A stretch of DNA of 64,000 nucleotides from an uncultured Sphingomonas sp. (GTDB lineage Bacteria > Pseudomonadota > Alphaproteobacteria > Sphingomonadales > Sphingomonadaceae), in the NCBI RefSeq assembly GCF_937859915.1, contig NZ_CALMAW010000122.1, positions 18,967 through 82,966 on the forward strand, read 5' to 3'. Below the pieces are notes generated by a model, which did not search any database, was not told where the DNA came from, and saw nothing but the letters and a program-made list of their open reading frames with translations. Position numbers and translations under genes: made by a program. Positions 43,306 to 51,760 of this stretch are shown one piece after another; position 1 is the first letter of the stretch; each line of letters opens with the position of its first letter.

Positions 43306-44465
43306 GCCGAGACGCCGTCGGCGCCGGTCGCGACGACCTGATAGCGCCGGCCGAGCGAGGTCAGCAGTTCGTAGGAGATCGTGTCCGCCTCTTGTGCCAC
43401 CATTTCGATCGGCCGGTGGGGGCCGATCAGCTCGACCCAGTCGCCTTCGCCGAGCGCCCCGTCGGCAAGATCTGTGATATCTATCGTCATACTGTCCATC
43501 GAAACGCGCCCGGCGATCGCTAGGGTCCGCCCGCCGAACCACGCCGCCCCGATTCCGCCCAGCCGGCGCGGCCAGCCATCGGCGTAGCCGACTCCGAGCG
43601 TCGCCAGCCGACTCGGCCGCGCTGCGACGAAGGTCAGTCCGTAGCCGACGCCCGCGCCCACGGGCACGTCGCGGATCTGCAGCACGCGCGCCTCGAGCGT
43701 GACCACGGGGGACACGGCATCGCGATGATCGACGTCGGCGGGCTGCGCGCCATAGAGGGCGATGCCGGGCCGCACGAGATCGAAGCGGAAGCGCTCGTCG
43801 AGAAATATGCCTGCCGAATTGGCGAGCGAGCGCGGAACGCCGGGAAAGCGAGCGGCGGTCGCGGCGAAACGCGCATATTGGTCGGCATTGGCGCTGTCGG
43901 CCGAGGCGTCGGCGCTGGCGAGATGGCTAATGATCAGCCGCAGCGGAACGGCGGCGCGAAACGCGGGGTCCTCGGCCAGTGTCTCCGCCTCGTCGCACGC
44001 GACGCCCAGCCGCGACATGCCGCTGTCGAGCTGGAGCGCCGCGGGCAGCGGCCGACCCGCATCCTGCGCGAATGCCTGCCACCGCCGCGCCTCGCGGAGC
44101 GTGTTGAGCACCGGGATCACGCCGTGCGCGGCGAGCATCGCCTCCGCCCCCGCAGGAACGCCGTTGAGGACATAGAGAATGTCGTCACCGCCGAGCAGAC
44201 CGGCAAGCGCCAGCGCTTCGTCGACGGTTGCGACGAAAAAGCTGCGGCATCCCGCGGCGCGCAGCACCGGGACGACGCGGGCGATGCCAAGGCCATAGGC
44301 ATCCGCCTTGACCACCGCGGCACATTCGGCCGGTGCCGCGCGGGCGGCGAGCCGCGCGTAATTGGCACGCAGCGCGGCAAGATCAATCGTCAGCCGCCCG
44401 CCGGCTGCCGTCATCGCGTCAGGGAGACCCGCGGCAGTGGGGTCGATGGCAAAGCTGTCGGTCAT
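43302..44465 (-). CDS. alr: Alanine racemase
   Basis: 387 aa from ATG 44465 (GGAAG six bases away); the track's 400-aa start is earlier. The PLP lysine is in [11 protein letters not shown], the second catalytic Tyr in VGYGLTFV and the C-terminal [14 protein letters not shown] region are all present. Interconverts L- and D-alanine; in the coupled alr-dadA pair its likely main job is catabolic, as with DadX, though it can also supply cell-wall D-alanine. Confidence 0.95.
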   Translation of the reverse strand: MTDSFAIDPTAAGLPDAMTAAGGRLTIDLAALRANYARLAARAAPAECAAVVKADAYGLGIARVVPVLRAAGCRSFFVATVDEALALAGLLGGDDILYVLNGVPAGAEAMLAAHGVIPVLNTLREARRWQAFAQDAGRPLPAALQLDSGMSRLGVACDEAETLAEDPAFRAAVPLRLIISHLASADASADSANADQYARFAATAARFPGVPRSLANSAGIFLDERFRFDLVRPGIALYGAQPADVDHRDAVSPVVTLEARVLQIRDVPVGAGVGYGLTFVAARPSRLATLGVGYADGWPRRLGGIGAAWFGGRTLAIAGRVSMDSMTIDITDLADGALGEGDWVELIGPHRPIEMVAQEADTISYELLTSLGRRYQVVATGADGVSA

Positions 44466-44562
44466 TTCACTTCCACAGACGCGCGACGCGCCCTTATCGT
44501 TCACTCGCAGGCGAGACCAGAGCCGATCGCGAGCCTTCTCAGCCAGCTAGCCGGATCCGCGA

Positions 44563-44838
44563 TCAATGCTTCGCGCGATTGGCCCGCAGTGTCAGTATGA
44601 GCGCGACCGCCAGCGACTCGACGCCGAGCGTCCCGATCCACGCAATCCCATGCCGGGCGCGGTCGTCGTCGATCAGCGCGATGCCGAACGACCCCGCGAG
44701 CAAGACGACGCCTGTCAGTCTCAGCGCGCGCCGGCGACTGCGGTCGAGACGACCGCCGAACAGCTCCGCCGCCTGCCGCGGCGTGCCGCCCGCGATCAGC
44801 ATGATCGCGAGCATCGCGACGACCGACGCCATGATCAT
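44563..44838 (-). CDS. DUF3325 membrane protein
   Basis: 91 aa from ATG 44838 (ATGA with the PepSY gene). Three hydrophobic helices: VVAMLAIMLIAGGTPRQAAE, TGVVLLAGSFGIALI and GVESLAVALILTLRANR. It matches the small DUF3325 proteins usually encoded last in PepSY siderophore loci. Function unknown; position implies a partner of the PepSY protein. Confidence 0.8.
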   Translation of the reverse strand: MIMASVVAMLAIMLIAGGTPRQAAELFGGRLDRSRRRALRLTGVVLLAGSFGIALIDDDRARHGIAWIGTLGVESLAVALILTLRANRAKH

Positions 44839-46325
44839 GCCATGACCCGCCTGCGCATGGCGCGGATGGGCGCTTGCTGCCGACCAACGATCACTGCCGC
44901 AGCGGCGAACAGCATTGCCAGCACGATCGCCACGGCATCGACCGCCCATGTCGCCGAGAGCGCGATGCCGGCCGCGATGTCGGCTACCGCTATCGCCGCG
45001 CACATCACGGCCGCGAGCGTCAAAAGCTCTCTCCAGCACCGCCGCGGCGCGCGAAGCGCCGCGAACACCAATATCGCGCCCCAGGTCCAGAACATGGCGC
45101 GCACTTCCCAGTCGGATCGGTGCGCAAGCGTGGTCGGCAGCAGGCGGTTGGCAAGGAAGAAGGCGGCGAACGCGATCGGGGTGCCGGCGACGAAGCCGAG
45201 ATTGAGCCGCTCGACGAACCTGATTCCCACATCGTCGCGATGGCGACGGCGCTTGGCGGTCCACAGCAGCAACCCGGCGCCGATCATCGCGGTAAGCGCC
45301 AGTCCCGAGACGAAATACAGCCAGCGGATCGCCACGCCGGCAAAGCGCGCGGTGTGCAACCCATAGAGAACATCATAGGTCGCGATCGCCGGGCGATGCT
45401 CGTCATGCGCCGCGATCAGCCGGCCGCTCGGCCCGTCGAAGCTCAGCGTCTCGGCCTGGACGCCGATGCGCGCGTCCTCGGCGCGCACCACCGTCACCAC
45501 CGCGGCGGCGTCACCCGGATGCGCGACGCTGAACTGGAGCAGGCCGCCGCCGAAGCGCCGCTCGGCCTCGGCGAGGATCGGACCGATCGGCGCCAGCGGC
45601 GCGGCGCGACCGGCGGCCGGACGGTCGAGCGTCGCGGGGTAGAGGTCGCGGCTGAGCGCGGCCTGGTCGCCGCGATAGGCCGATTGCAGCCCCCAGGGCA
45701 TGATCAGTTGGGCGAGCGTCAACGCGCCGGTGAAGGCGATCATCAGATGGAAGGGCAGCGCGGTCACCGCGAGCAGATTATGCGCGTCGAGCCAGCTGCG
45801 CTGCCCCTTGCGCGGTCGGAAGGTGAAGAAGTCGACGAAGATGCGCCGGTGCGCGACGATCCCGGTCAGCAACGCCAGCAGCATCGCCAGCGCCGCGGAC
45901 GCCGACAGGATGCGCCCCCACGGATAGGGAAGTTCAAGTTCGAAGTGGAGCCGGTAAAAGAAGTCGCCGCCGAGCGTGTCGCGGATCCGTTCGGGGCTGC
46001 CGCTGCGCGCATCCAGCCATTTCTGGACATAGCCCGCCCTCGGGTCCGACCAGACCGCATAGCTCGTCGTCGATCGCGCGTCGGCCGGCTGGACATACCA
46101 GGTCGGCGACGTGGCGGCGTTCACGGAGAGCCACCGCACAGCCGCGGTTCCCGCCGCCACGCTGTCGGTGACGCAGCAGCTGGCTTCCGGGCGCGCCCAG
46201 TCGCCAATCTCCTCGCGGAACACGCTGAGCGTGCCGGCGAGCGCGATCGCGAAGAGCAACCAGCCGATGACCAGCCCCGACCAGTCGTGCAGCCATGTCA
46301 TCGACGGGCGGAAACCCGGCTTCAC
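44835..46325 (-). CDS. PepSY-associated transmembrane protein, putative ferrisiderophore reductase
   Basis: 496 aa from GTG 46325 (GTGA overlap with the DUF3649 gene). MTWLHDWSGLVIGWLLFAIA is the PepSY_TM start; four or more helices alternate with large periplasmic loops, including FYRLHFELELPYPWGR, SWLDAHNLLAVTALPFHLMI and LYGLHTARFAGVAIRW, each with conserved histidines that fit heme or Fe ligation. FpvG-like proteins of Pseudomonas reduce ferrisiderophores in the periplasm. The role here is transferred by family and by the adjacent siderophore receptor. Confidence 0.85.
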   Translation of the reverse strand: MKPGFRPSMTWLHDWSGLVIGWLLFAIALAGTLSVFREEIGDWARPEASCCVTDSVAAGTAAVRWLSVNAATSPTWYVQPADARSTTSYAVWSDPRAGYVQKWLDARSGSPERIRDTLGGDFFYRLHFELELPYPWGRILSASAALAMLLALLTGIVAHRRIFVDFFTFRPRKGQRSWLDAHNLLAVTALPFHLMIAFTGALTLAQLIMPWGLQSAYRGDQAALSRDLYPATLDRPAAGRAAPLAPIGPILAEAERRFGGGLLQFSVAHPGDAAAVVTVVRAEDARIGVQAETLSFDGPSGRLIAAHDEHRPAIATYDVLYGLHTARFAGVAIRWLYFVSGLALTAMIGAGLLLWTAKRRRHRDDVGIRFVERLNLGFVAGTPIAFAAFFLANRLLPTTLAHRSDWEVRAMFWTWGAILVFAALRAPRRCWRELLTLAAVMCAAIAVADIAAGIALSATWAVDAVAIVLAMLFAAAAVIVGRQQAPIRAMRRRVMA

Positions 46326-46615
46326 GGTCGCCAGCCGCCCGCGACCGCGATCCCGCCGAACAACGCGGCGAAGACCAAAATGCCCGCCCAGGCGCGCGTC
46401 GCGCTCCGTGCCCAGAAACAGCCCATCGCCGCCATCGGCAGCGCCAGCATCGCCGCGATCAGACCCGCCGTCGCCGCATCGATACGGCGCATCGGCAACG
46501 CCCAGGCGCCCGCGATCGCGACCAGCGCCGCCACGCCATAGCCCCCCGCCAGTGCCGCGACGAGCCGCGACGCGACGGCGAGACGGTAGCGCGGCGTGAC
46601 GGTGCGGGCTGCCAC
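46322..46615 (-). CDS. DUF3649 iron-uptake membrane protein
   Basis: 97 aa from GTG 46615, which shares a base with the receptor's TAG stop (TAGTG); the 115-aa track form is an over-extension. Three helices: LAALAGGYGVAALVAIAGAW-like region, AATAGLIAAMLALPMAAMGC and AWAGILVFAALFGGIAVAGG. It has the DUF3649 pattern, found next to PepSY proteins in iron-acquisition operons. Confidence 0.75.
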   Translation of the reverse strand: MAARTVTPRYRLAVASRLVAALAGGYGVAALVAIAGAWALPMRRIDAATAGLIAAMLALPMAAMGCFWARSATRAWAGILVFAALFGGIAVAGGWRP

Positions 46616-48792
46616 TACCAGCTGAAGCCGATCGTGCCCTGCACCGTGCGGCGCTGGCCGTACCAGCACCAGCTATATTGGGCGAGGCAGCTGGTCAGAT
46701 ACTTCTTGTCGAACAGGTTGGTGCTGTTGATCCCGACCGTCAGCCCCTTGAGGCGCGGGTTCGCCGCACCGAGATCGAAGCGGAGCAGCGCGTCGAACAA
46801 GGTCGCCGCCGGGGTGCGGACCGGGTTGCTCGCGAGCGTCACCGGATCGGTGTAGAAGTCCGCATAGACGCTGTCGACATGACGGACGTCGCCGCCGACG
46901 GTGAGGCCTTCCAGCCGGCCCGACTTGGGCGACCAGTCGAGATAGGCGGTGACGCCGCCGCGGCCGACCGAATCGAGGCCATGGCCGACCGCCGCCGGCT
47001 GGGCGACGTCCTCGAGCACCTTCACGGCCTGGCGACTGAACGCGATCTTGGTGCTGAAGCCATAAGGCAGCGGCGCGGTCGCCTCGATCTCGACGCCGCG
47101 CGAGCGCACCTTGCCGGCCTGGAAGGCGAGGAAGGTGATGGGATTGCTCGACAGCACATTGGTCTGATCGATGTGGAACCACGCGCCGGTGAGCAGGATC
47201 GGCGTACCCGGGACCTGATATTTGAGACCGGCCTCGAACTGCTTGCCGAGCGAGGGATCGGCAAGGCCGCCGCTCGCCAATTGCTGCGCCTGCGGCTCGA
47301 ACGAGGTCGAGTAGCTGACATAGGGCGAAAGACCGATCGGCGTGACGTAGAGCGCGCCGACCCGGTAGGTGAATTTCTGGTTGTGCTGGATTTCGGTAGC
47401 CAGCGTCTGCCGTGCCCAATCCTGCCGACCGCTGAGCAACAGGCGAAGCCCACCGAGCGAGATCTGGTCCTGCGCATAGATGCCCTGCTGGCGGGTATGC
47501 GTCTCCACGAAGGCCGGCACGGCGGGAAATCCCGGATAGTCGGGTACTGAAGCCGGATTCGCGGGTGTCGGCATCGTACCATAGACCGGATCGAACACGT
47601 CGATGTTGGTCGCCGGGCCGAATTTATACAGTTCGGCCGAGTGCGCGACCTGGCGGTCGACACCCAGCAAGACAGTGTGGTGCAGCGGTCCGGTGTCGAA
47701 CTGGCCGGTCAACTGGTTGTCGAACGTCCAGTCGTTGAGCTGCTCGCGCGTCGCATAGGAGGCGCGGCTGTAGACGGTCGGTGCGGCGATGGCCTCCGCC
47801 GGGCCGCCGCTGGTGTAGACGATGCCCAGATCGCTATGGACATATTGGTAGCGGCCCGACGAGCGGAACGCCCAGCCGCTGCCGAAATCATGCTTGAAGA
47901 TATAGGTGAGGCTGGCCTGCGAGCGGCTGAAGAAATCGCCGGGCTCGCCGCCGTAGAAATGCGTCGAGATCGTGCCGGCCGGGTTGGCGATCAGCGTGCC
48001 GAGCGCGGGATCGACGCCATAGTCGCCGTTGCGCGGATCGTGCGAATAATTGCCGAGGATCGTGAAACTGGTCGGCGTGCCGGTACCCAGCGTGACCGCA
48101 CCGGAGACGGTCTGCCGCGCGCGCGTACCATAGGTCTGCTGCGTATCGGCGCCATTGGCGCTGCCATAGACGCGCCACAGGATGTTCTGCCCGGCGCGGC
48201 CGCCGACGTCGCCGTCGACCCGATAGAGATTGTAATTGCCGTAGGTCCCAGAGACCGCGCCGTAGAAGCTGCGATCGAGGGGCAGCTTGCTCTGCTCGTT
48301 GACCAGCCCCCCCGGCCCCGACTGCCCGTAGAGCGCCCCTGATGGCCCCTTCAGGATCTCGATCCGGTCAAGCCGGGAGACGTCGACCTGTTGCTGAGCA
48401 TAGCCGGTCGCGCTGGTAAATTCCTTGAGACCGTCAAGAAAGACCGGGGCCGCGAAGCCGCGCAGCGTGAACTGGTCATAGACCTCGGCGTCGGCGCCGC
48501 GCGTCTCGGGGGTCACGCCGGCGACGTAACGCAGCGCCTGGTTGAGGTTCTGCAGACCGAGCTTTGCGACCTCGGAAGCGTCGATCACGCTGATCGACTG
48601 CGGTGTCTCGGCAATCGGAACGTTGGTCTTGGTGGCGGACAATGCGACGGTGACCGGCTTGTCGCCCGTGACCACGATCTCGTCGCCATTGGACGCAGCA
48701 GCGGCATCGGCGGCCTGCGCGGCAGCGAACGGCGTCAGCATCGCGAGGGCTACGCCGCTCAGGAGGCTGGCGCGCGCAAAAGATCGAAGCAT
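46615..48792 (-). CDS. TonB-dependent siderophore receptor
   Basis: 725 aa. Signal peptide LLSGVALAMLTPFAAAQAAD, plug domain with PQSISVIDASEVAKLGLQNL and FTLRGFAAPVFLDGLKE, RIEILKGPSGALYGQSGPGG, then a 22-strand barrel ending in SW with terminal aromatic (GTIGFSW). The plug resembles FpvA/FhuA type ferrisiderophore receptors. First gene of the four-gene operon with DUF3649, PepSY and DUF3325, and it has a Fur-box-like palindrome in front. The siderophore cannot be named. Confidence 0.92.
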   Translation of the reverse strand: MLRSFARASLLSGVALAMLTPFAAAQAADAAAASNGDEIVVTGDKPVTVALSATKTNVPIAETPQSISVIDASEVAKLGLQNLNQALRYVAGVTPETRGADAEVYDQFTLRGFAAPVFLDGLKEFTSATGYAQQQVDVSRLDRIEILKGPSGALYGQSGPGGLVNEQSKLPLDRSFYGAVSGTYGNYNLYRVDGDVGGRAGQNILWRVYGSANGADTQQTYGTRARQTVSGAVTLGTGTPTSFTILGNYSHDPRNGDYGVDPALGTLIANPAGTISTHFYGGEPGDFFSRSQASLTYIFKHDFGSGWAFRSSGRYQYVHSDLGIVYTSGGPAEAIAAPTVYSRASYATREQLNDWTFDNQLTGQFDTGPLHHTVLLGVDRQVAHSAELYKFGPATNIDVFDPVYGTMPTPANPASVPDYPGFPAVPAFVETHTRQQGIYAQDQISLGGLRLLLSGRQDWARQTLATEIQHNQKFTYRVGALYVTPIGLSPYVSYSTSFEPQAQQLASGGLADPSLGKQFEAGLKYQVPGTPILLTGAWFHIDQTNVLSSNPITFLAFQAGKVRSRGVEIEATAPLPYGFSTKIAFSRQAVKVLEDVAQPAAVGHGLDSVGRGGVTAYLDWSPKSGRLEGLTVGGDVRHVDSVYADFYTDPVTLASNPVRTPAATLFDALLRFDLGAANPRLKGLTVGINSTNLFDKKYLTSCLAQYSWCWYGQRRTVQGTIGFSW

Positions 48793-48838
48793 CTACGGTG
48801 TCCCTTGGTTCTGGTCTTGGCGCGCCTCCTAGGTTTGA

Positions 48839-48853
48839 TGCGAGGGACTCGCA
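48839..48853 (-). promoter_or_regulatory. Fur-box-like palindrome upstream of siderophore receptor
   Basis: TGCGAGGGACTCGCA is a perfect palindrome (TGCGAG-GGA-CTCGCA) 46 bases before the receptor ATG. It resembles alphaproteobacterial Fur sites built on TGC...GCA half-sites. Distance and gene type fit an iron-repressed operator. Confidence 0.5.
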
Positions 48854-48977
48854 ATAGCAAATCGGTTCCATCGCCATAATTCGCCTGCCAGATATCGGAT
48901 ACGCCATCCGCGCGCGATTGTGGGCAGCGCGATTATCGCTTACGCTCCGGCAGTCGGATCGGCTCGCGCCGGCCCGG

Positions 48978-49200
48978 CAGATCGCGCTGGTGCCCCGCGA
49001 GGGGCTTAATAGGGAACGCGGTGAGGGCTTTGCGCCCGATGCCGGGGCTGTCCCTGCAACTGTAAGCGGCGAGCGCGCTGCATATCGCTCCCTTCAGCCG
49101 AGAGGGGGCAGCCACTGGGCCGGACGCTAAGTCATGCGGGGCCTGGGAAGGCCATGCATCGTGCGACGACCCGCAAGCCAGGAGACCTGCCAGCGTCTGG
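48978..49200 (+). promoter_or_regulatory. Cobalamin riboswitch
   Basis: All conserved elements are in order: GGTGCC, the ATAGGGAACGCGGTGAG loop, GTCCCTGCAACTGTAAGCGG, a GCCACTG segment and the B12 box AGCCAGGAGACCTGCC at 49176-49191. Ends are approximate. A 170-base leader separates it from the downstream TonB receptor start. Adenosylcobalamin binding would lower expression. Confidence 0.9.
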
Positions 49201-49367
49201 TCGCTCATGCCTGGTCCAGGGGATGGCCGAGGCACGGACTTGTCCGGTCGAGCGACGTCACGAGCGGCGGGGGCCGCTCGGCGTCAGGGATCGGGTGCAG
49301 GCGCCCGCCGGGTCCCGCGCGCCACCGCACCGCGGCAGGCCCCGGCCCGACGTTGCCCCGGCGCCGG

Positions 49368-51539
49368 ATGGGTCTTTTCATGTGTCATCACAATGCGCCG
49401 CGCTCGGCTTTCCAGGTCCGCTGGCTCTCCGTGCTTCTCGCCACCCTGCCCCTCGTCCCCGCCTTGGCGGAGGATGCACCGCCGCCCGACGCTGCCGCCA
49501 TCGTCGTCACCGCCTCGCGCGTCGATCTGCTCGGCAAGGCGTCGACCGCCAGCCAGGGCGCGATCACGCAGAAGGAGATCGCGCTGCGGCCGATCTACCG
49601 CCCCGGTCAGCTGTTCGAGAGCATCCCGGGGCTCGTCGTCACCGTCCATTCGGGCGAGGGCAAGGCCAACCAATATCTGATCCGCGGCTATAATCTCGAC
49701 CATGGCACCGACTTCGCCAATTTCGTCGACGACATGCCGGTCAACCGCCCGACCAACACGCATGGCCAGGGCTATTCGGACCTGTCCTTCCTGATCCCGC
49801 AGATCGTCGGCGGGATCGACTATACCAAGGGTCCCTATTATGCCGAGATCGGCGATTTCGGCTCGGTCGCCTCGTCCCACACCCGGCTCGCCGACGCGAT
49901 CCCGACCGAGATGATGGCGACCGTCGGCACCGAGGGCTTTCAGTCGCTGTTCGGCGGCGGCACTGCGCATCTTGCCGGCGACCGGCGCCTGCTCGGCGCG
50001 ATCGAGCTCGGCCATTATGACGGACCGTGGAAGCCGGGGCAGGATTTCCGGAAGGTCAACGCCGCGCTCCGCTACAGCGAGGGCACGAGCAGCGACGGCG
50101 CGAGCCTGACGGGTCTGTTCTACAAGAGCGCGGGCCTGCTCATCACCGACCAGCCGCAGCGCGCGATCGACGCCGGGCTGATCGGCCGCTTCGGCACGCT
50201 CGACCCGACCGATGCCAGCCGCTCGCAGCGCTACAGCCTGTCCGCGCATGTCGACAAGCCGGTCGGGCCGGGTCAGCTTGCGGTCAGCCTCTACGGCATC
50301 CGCTCGACGATGACGCTGTGGAACGACTTCACCCATTATCTCGACGATCCGGTCAACGGCGACCAGGAGCAGCAGGACGAGACGCGCACGACGCTGGGCG
50401 GGACCGCGCACTATTCGCTCCACCACGCCTTCGGCGCGATCGAGAGCGACACGGTGGTAGGCATCCAGGGTCGCTACGACAGTGTCTTCGTCGATCGCCG
50501 CCACACGCGCGATCGCACCACCGTCCTGACCTATTGCGAGCTCGAGCAGGCGGACGGGCCGGCGCTGCCCTATCCAGCGGTCGGCGGCTATTGCACTGCG
50601 GACCGGGTGCATCTGCTCGACATCGCACCCTATGTGCAGACCACGCTGCGCTGGACCCCGTGGCTGCGCACCGTGGCCGGACTGCGCGAAGATTATTATC
50701 ACGCCACCGACGCCAGCCCCACCGCCGACGGCGGCGGGCGTGGCCATCAATGGCTGTTCCAGCCCAAGGGCAGCCTGATCCTCGGCCCGTGGGCGAGGAC
50801 CGAGCTTTATGTCAGCTACGGCCGCGGCTTCCATTCGGACGACGTCCGCGGCGTGTTCGGCACGGTGCCCGGCGAAGGCATTCCGCTCGCCGGCGGCCCC
50901 ACCCCGCTGCTGGCCCGGACCAAGGGCGAGGAGATCGGGCTGCGCACCGACATCATCCCCAAGGTCATGCTCCAGCTCGCGCTCTTCCAGCAGGATTTCG
51001 GCTCCGAGCTGGTCTACAATCCCGACATCGGGCAGGACGAGGCGGGCGCGCCCAGCCGCCGCAAGGGCGTCGAGGTCTCGGCGCAATATCACCCGTTCCG
51101 CTGGCTCGAGCTCAACACCGATCTCGCCTTCTCGCGGCCGCGCTACCGCACCGGCGACCTCGCCGCCTTCGGCCTCGCCGGGTCCTATATCGCCGACGCG
51201 CCCGACTTCATCTATTCGGCCGGCATCCTTGTCGACGGGCTCGGGACCTGGTCGGGAAGCCTGCAATGGCGGCGGCTCGGCACGCATCGGCTGAGCGACG
51301 GCGACAAATATCCGACCGATCCCGGCTACAGCGAGGTCAACCTCGATGTCGGCTACGCCTTTCCGCGCGGCTGGGCGCTGCGGGTCGGGATCTTCAACCT
51401 GTTCGACCGCACGGACGATGCCGCCGACTTTTATTACACCAGCCGCCTGCCCGGCGAACCCGCGCAGGGCGTCACCGGCTTCCAGGTCCATCCGCTCGAA
51501 CCGCGGTCGGCGCGCTTCACGCTGATCAAGACATGGTAG
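49368..51539 (+). CDS. TonB-dependent receptor under cobalamin riboswitch control
   Basis: 723 aa from ATG 49368; an ATG at 49380 is an alternative, and the longer track form runs through the riboswitch. Signal peptide SVLLATLPLVPALAED, plug with VVTASRVDLLGKASTASQGA, YLIRGYNLDHGTDFANFVDD, then a barrel ending in RFTLIKTW. The plug has the TRG-YNLDHGTDF-type features of a family common downstream of B12 leaders. It is not a close BtuB by eye, so cobalamin, a cobalt complex or a cobinamide is the inferred cargo. Confidence 0.9.
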   Translation: MGLFMCHHNAPRSAFQVRWLSVLLATLPLVPALAEDAPPPDAAAIVVTASRVDLLGKASTASQGAITQKEIALRPIYRPGQLFESIPGLVVTVHSGEGKANQYLIRGYNLDHGTDFANFVDDMPVNRPTNTHGQGYSDLSFLIPQIVGGIDYTKGPYYAEIGDFGSVASSHTRLADAIPTEMMATVGTEGFQSLFGGGTAHLAGDRRLLGAIELGHYDGPWKPGQDFRKVNAALRYSEGTSSDGASLTGLFYKSAGLLITDQPQRAIDAGLIGRFGTLDPTDASRSQRYSLSAHVDKPVGPGQLAVSLYGIRSTMTLWNDFTHYLDDPVNGDQEQQDETRTTLGGTAHYSLHHAFGAIESDTVVGIQGRYDSVFVDRRHTRDRTTVLTYCELEQADGPALPYPAVGGYCTADRVHLLDIAPYVQTTLRWTPWLRTVAGLREDYYHATDASPTADGGGRGHQWLFQPKGSLILGPWARTELYVSYGRGFHSDDVRGVFGTVPGEGIPLAGGPTPLLARTKGEEIGLRTDIIPKVMLQLALFQQDFGSELVYNPDIGQDEAGAPSRRKGVEVSAQYHPFRWLELNTDLAFSRPRYRTGDLAAFGLAGSYIADAPDFIYSAGILVDGLGTWSGSLQWRRLGTHRLSDGDKYPTDPGYSEVNLDVGYAFPRGWALRVGIFNLFDRTDDAADFYYTSRLPGEPAQGVTGFQVHPLEPRSARFTLIKTW

Positions 51540-51584
51540 GCGACGGCGGTCGATCGCCTCGGGGCCGATCGCACCGATTCCAGC

Positions 51585-51735
51585 CGTCGTCCCGGCGCAA
51601 GCCGGGATCCATTGACACGGCCTGTTCGCTGGCCGGGCCCTGCATTCGCGGGCTGGCACCGCCGCCCGTTGCTGACGGCACGCTCGGACAAAGATGTGTC
51701 GCCGTCCATGGGTCCCGGTTTTCGCCGGGACGACG
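51585..51735. repeat. REP-like inverted repeat between TonB receptor and GGDEF-EAL gene
   Basis: Arms 51585-51612 (CGTCGTCCCGGCGCAAGCCG...) and 51708-51735 pair at 25 of 28 positions, enclosing about 95 bases. It separates two convergent genes, so it may also end transcription. Same family as the repeats at 33.29 and 61.81 kb. Confidence 0.6.
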
Positions 51736-51760
51736 AAGACCTCTGGATGCCGATCGGCGC

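Noticed and set aside
49284-51659. 791-aa minus-strand ORF opposite the TonB receptor
   Set aside because: Mirror of the receptor's codon bias; no domain seen and it would run through the riboswitch leader region.
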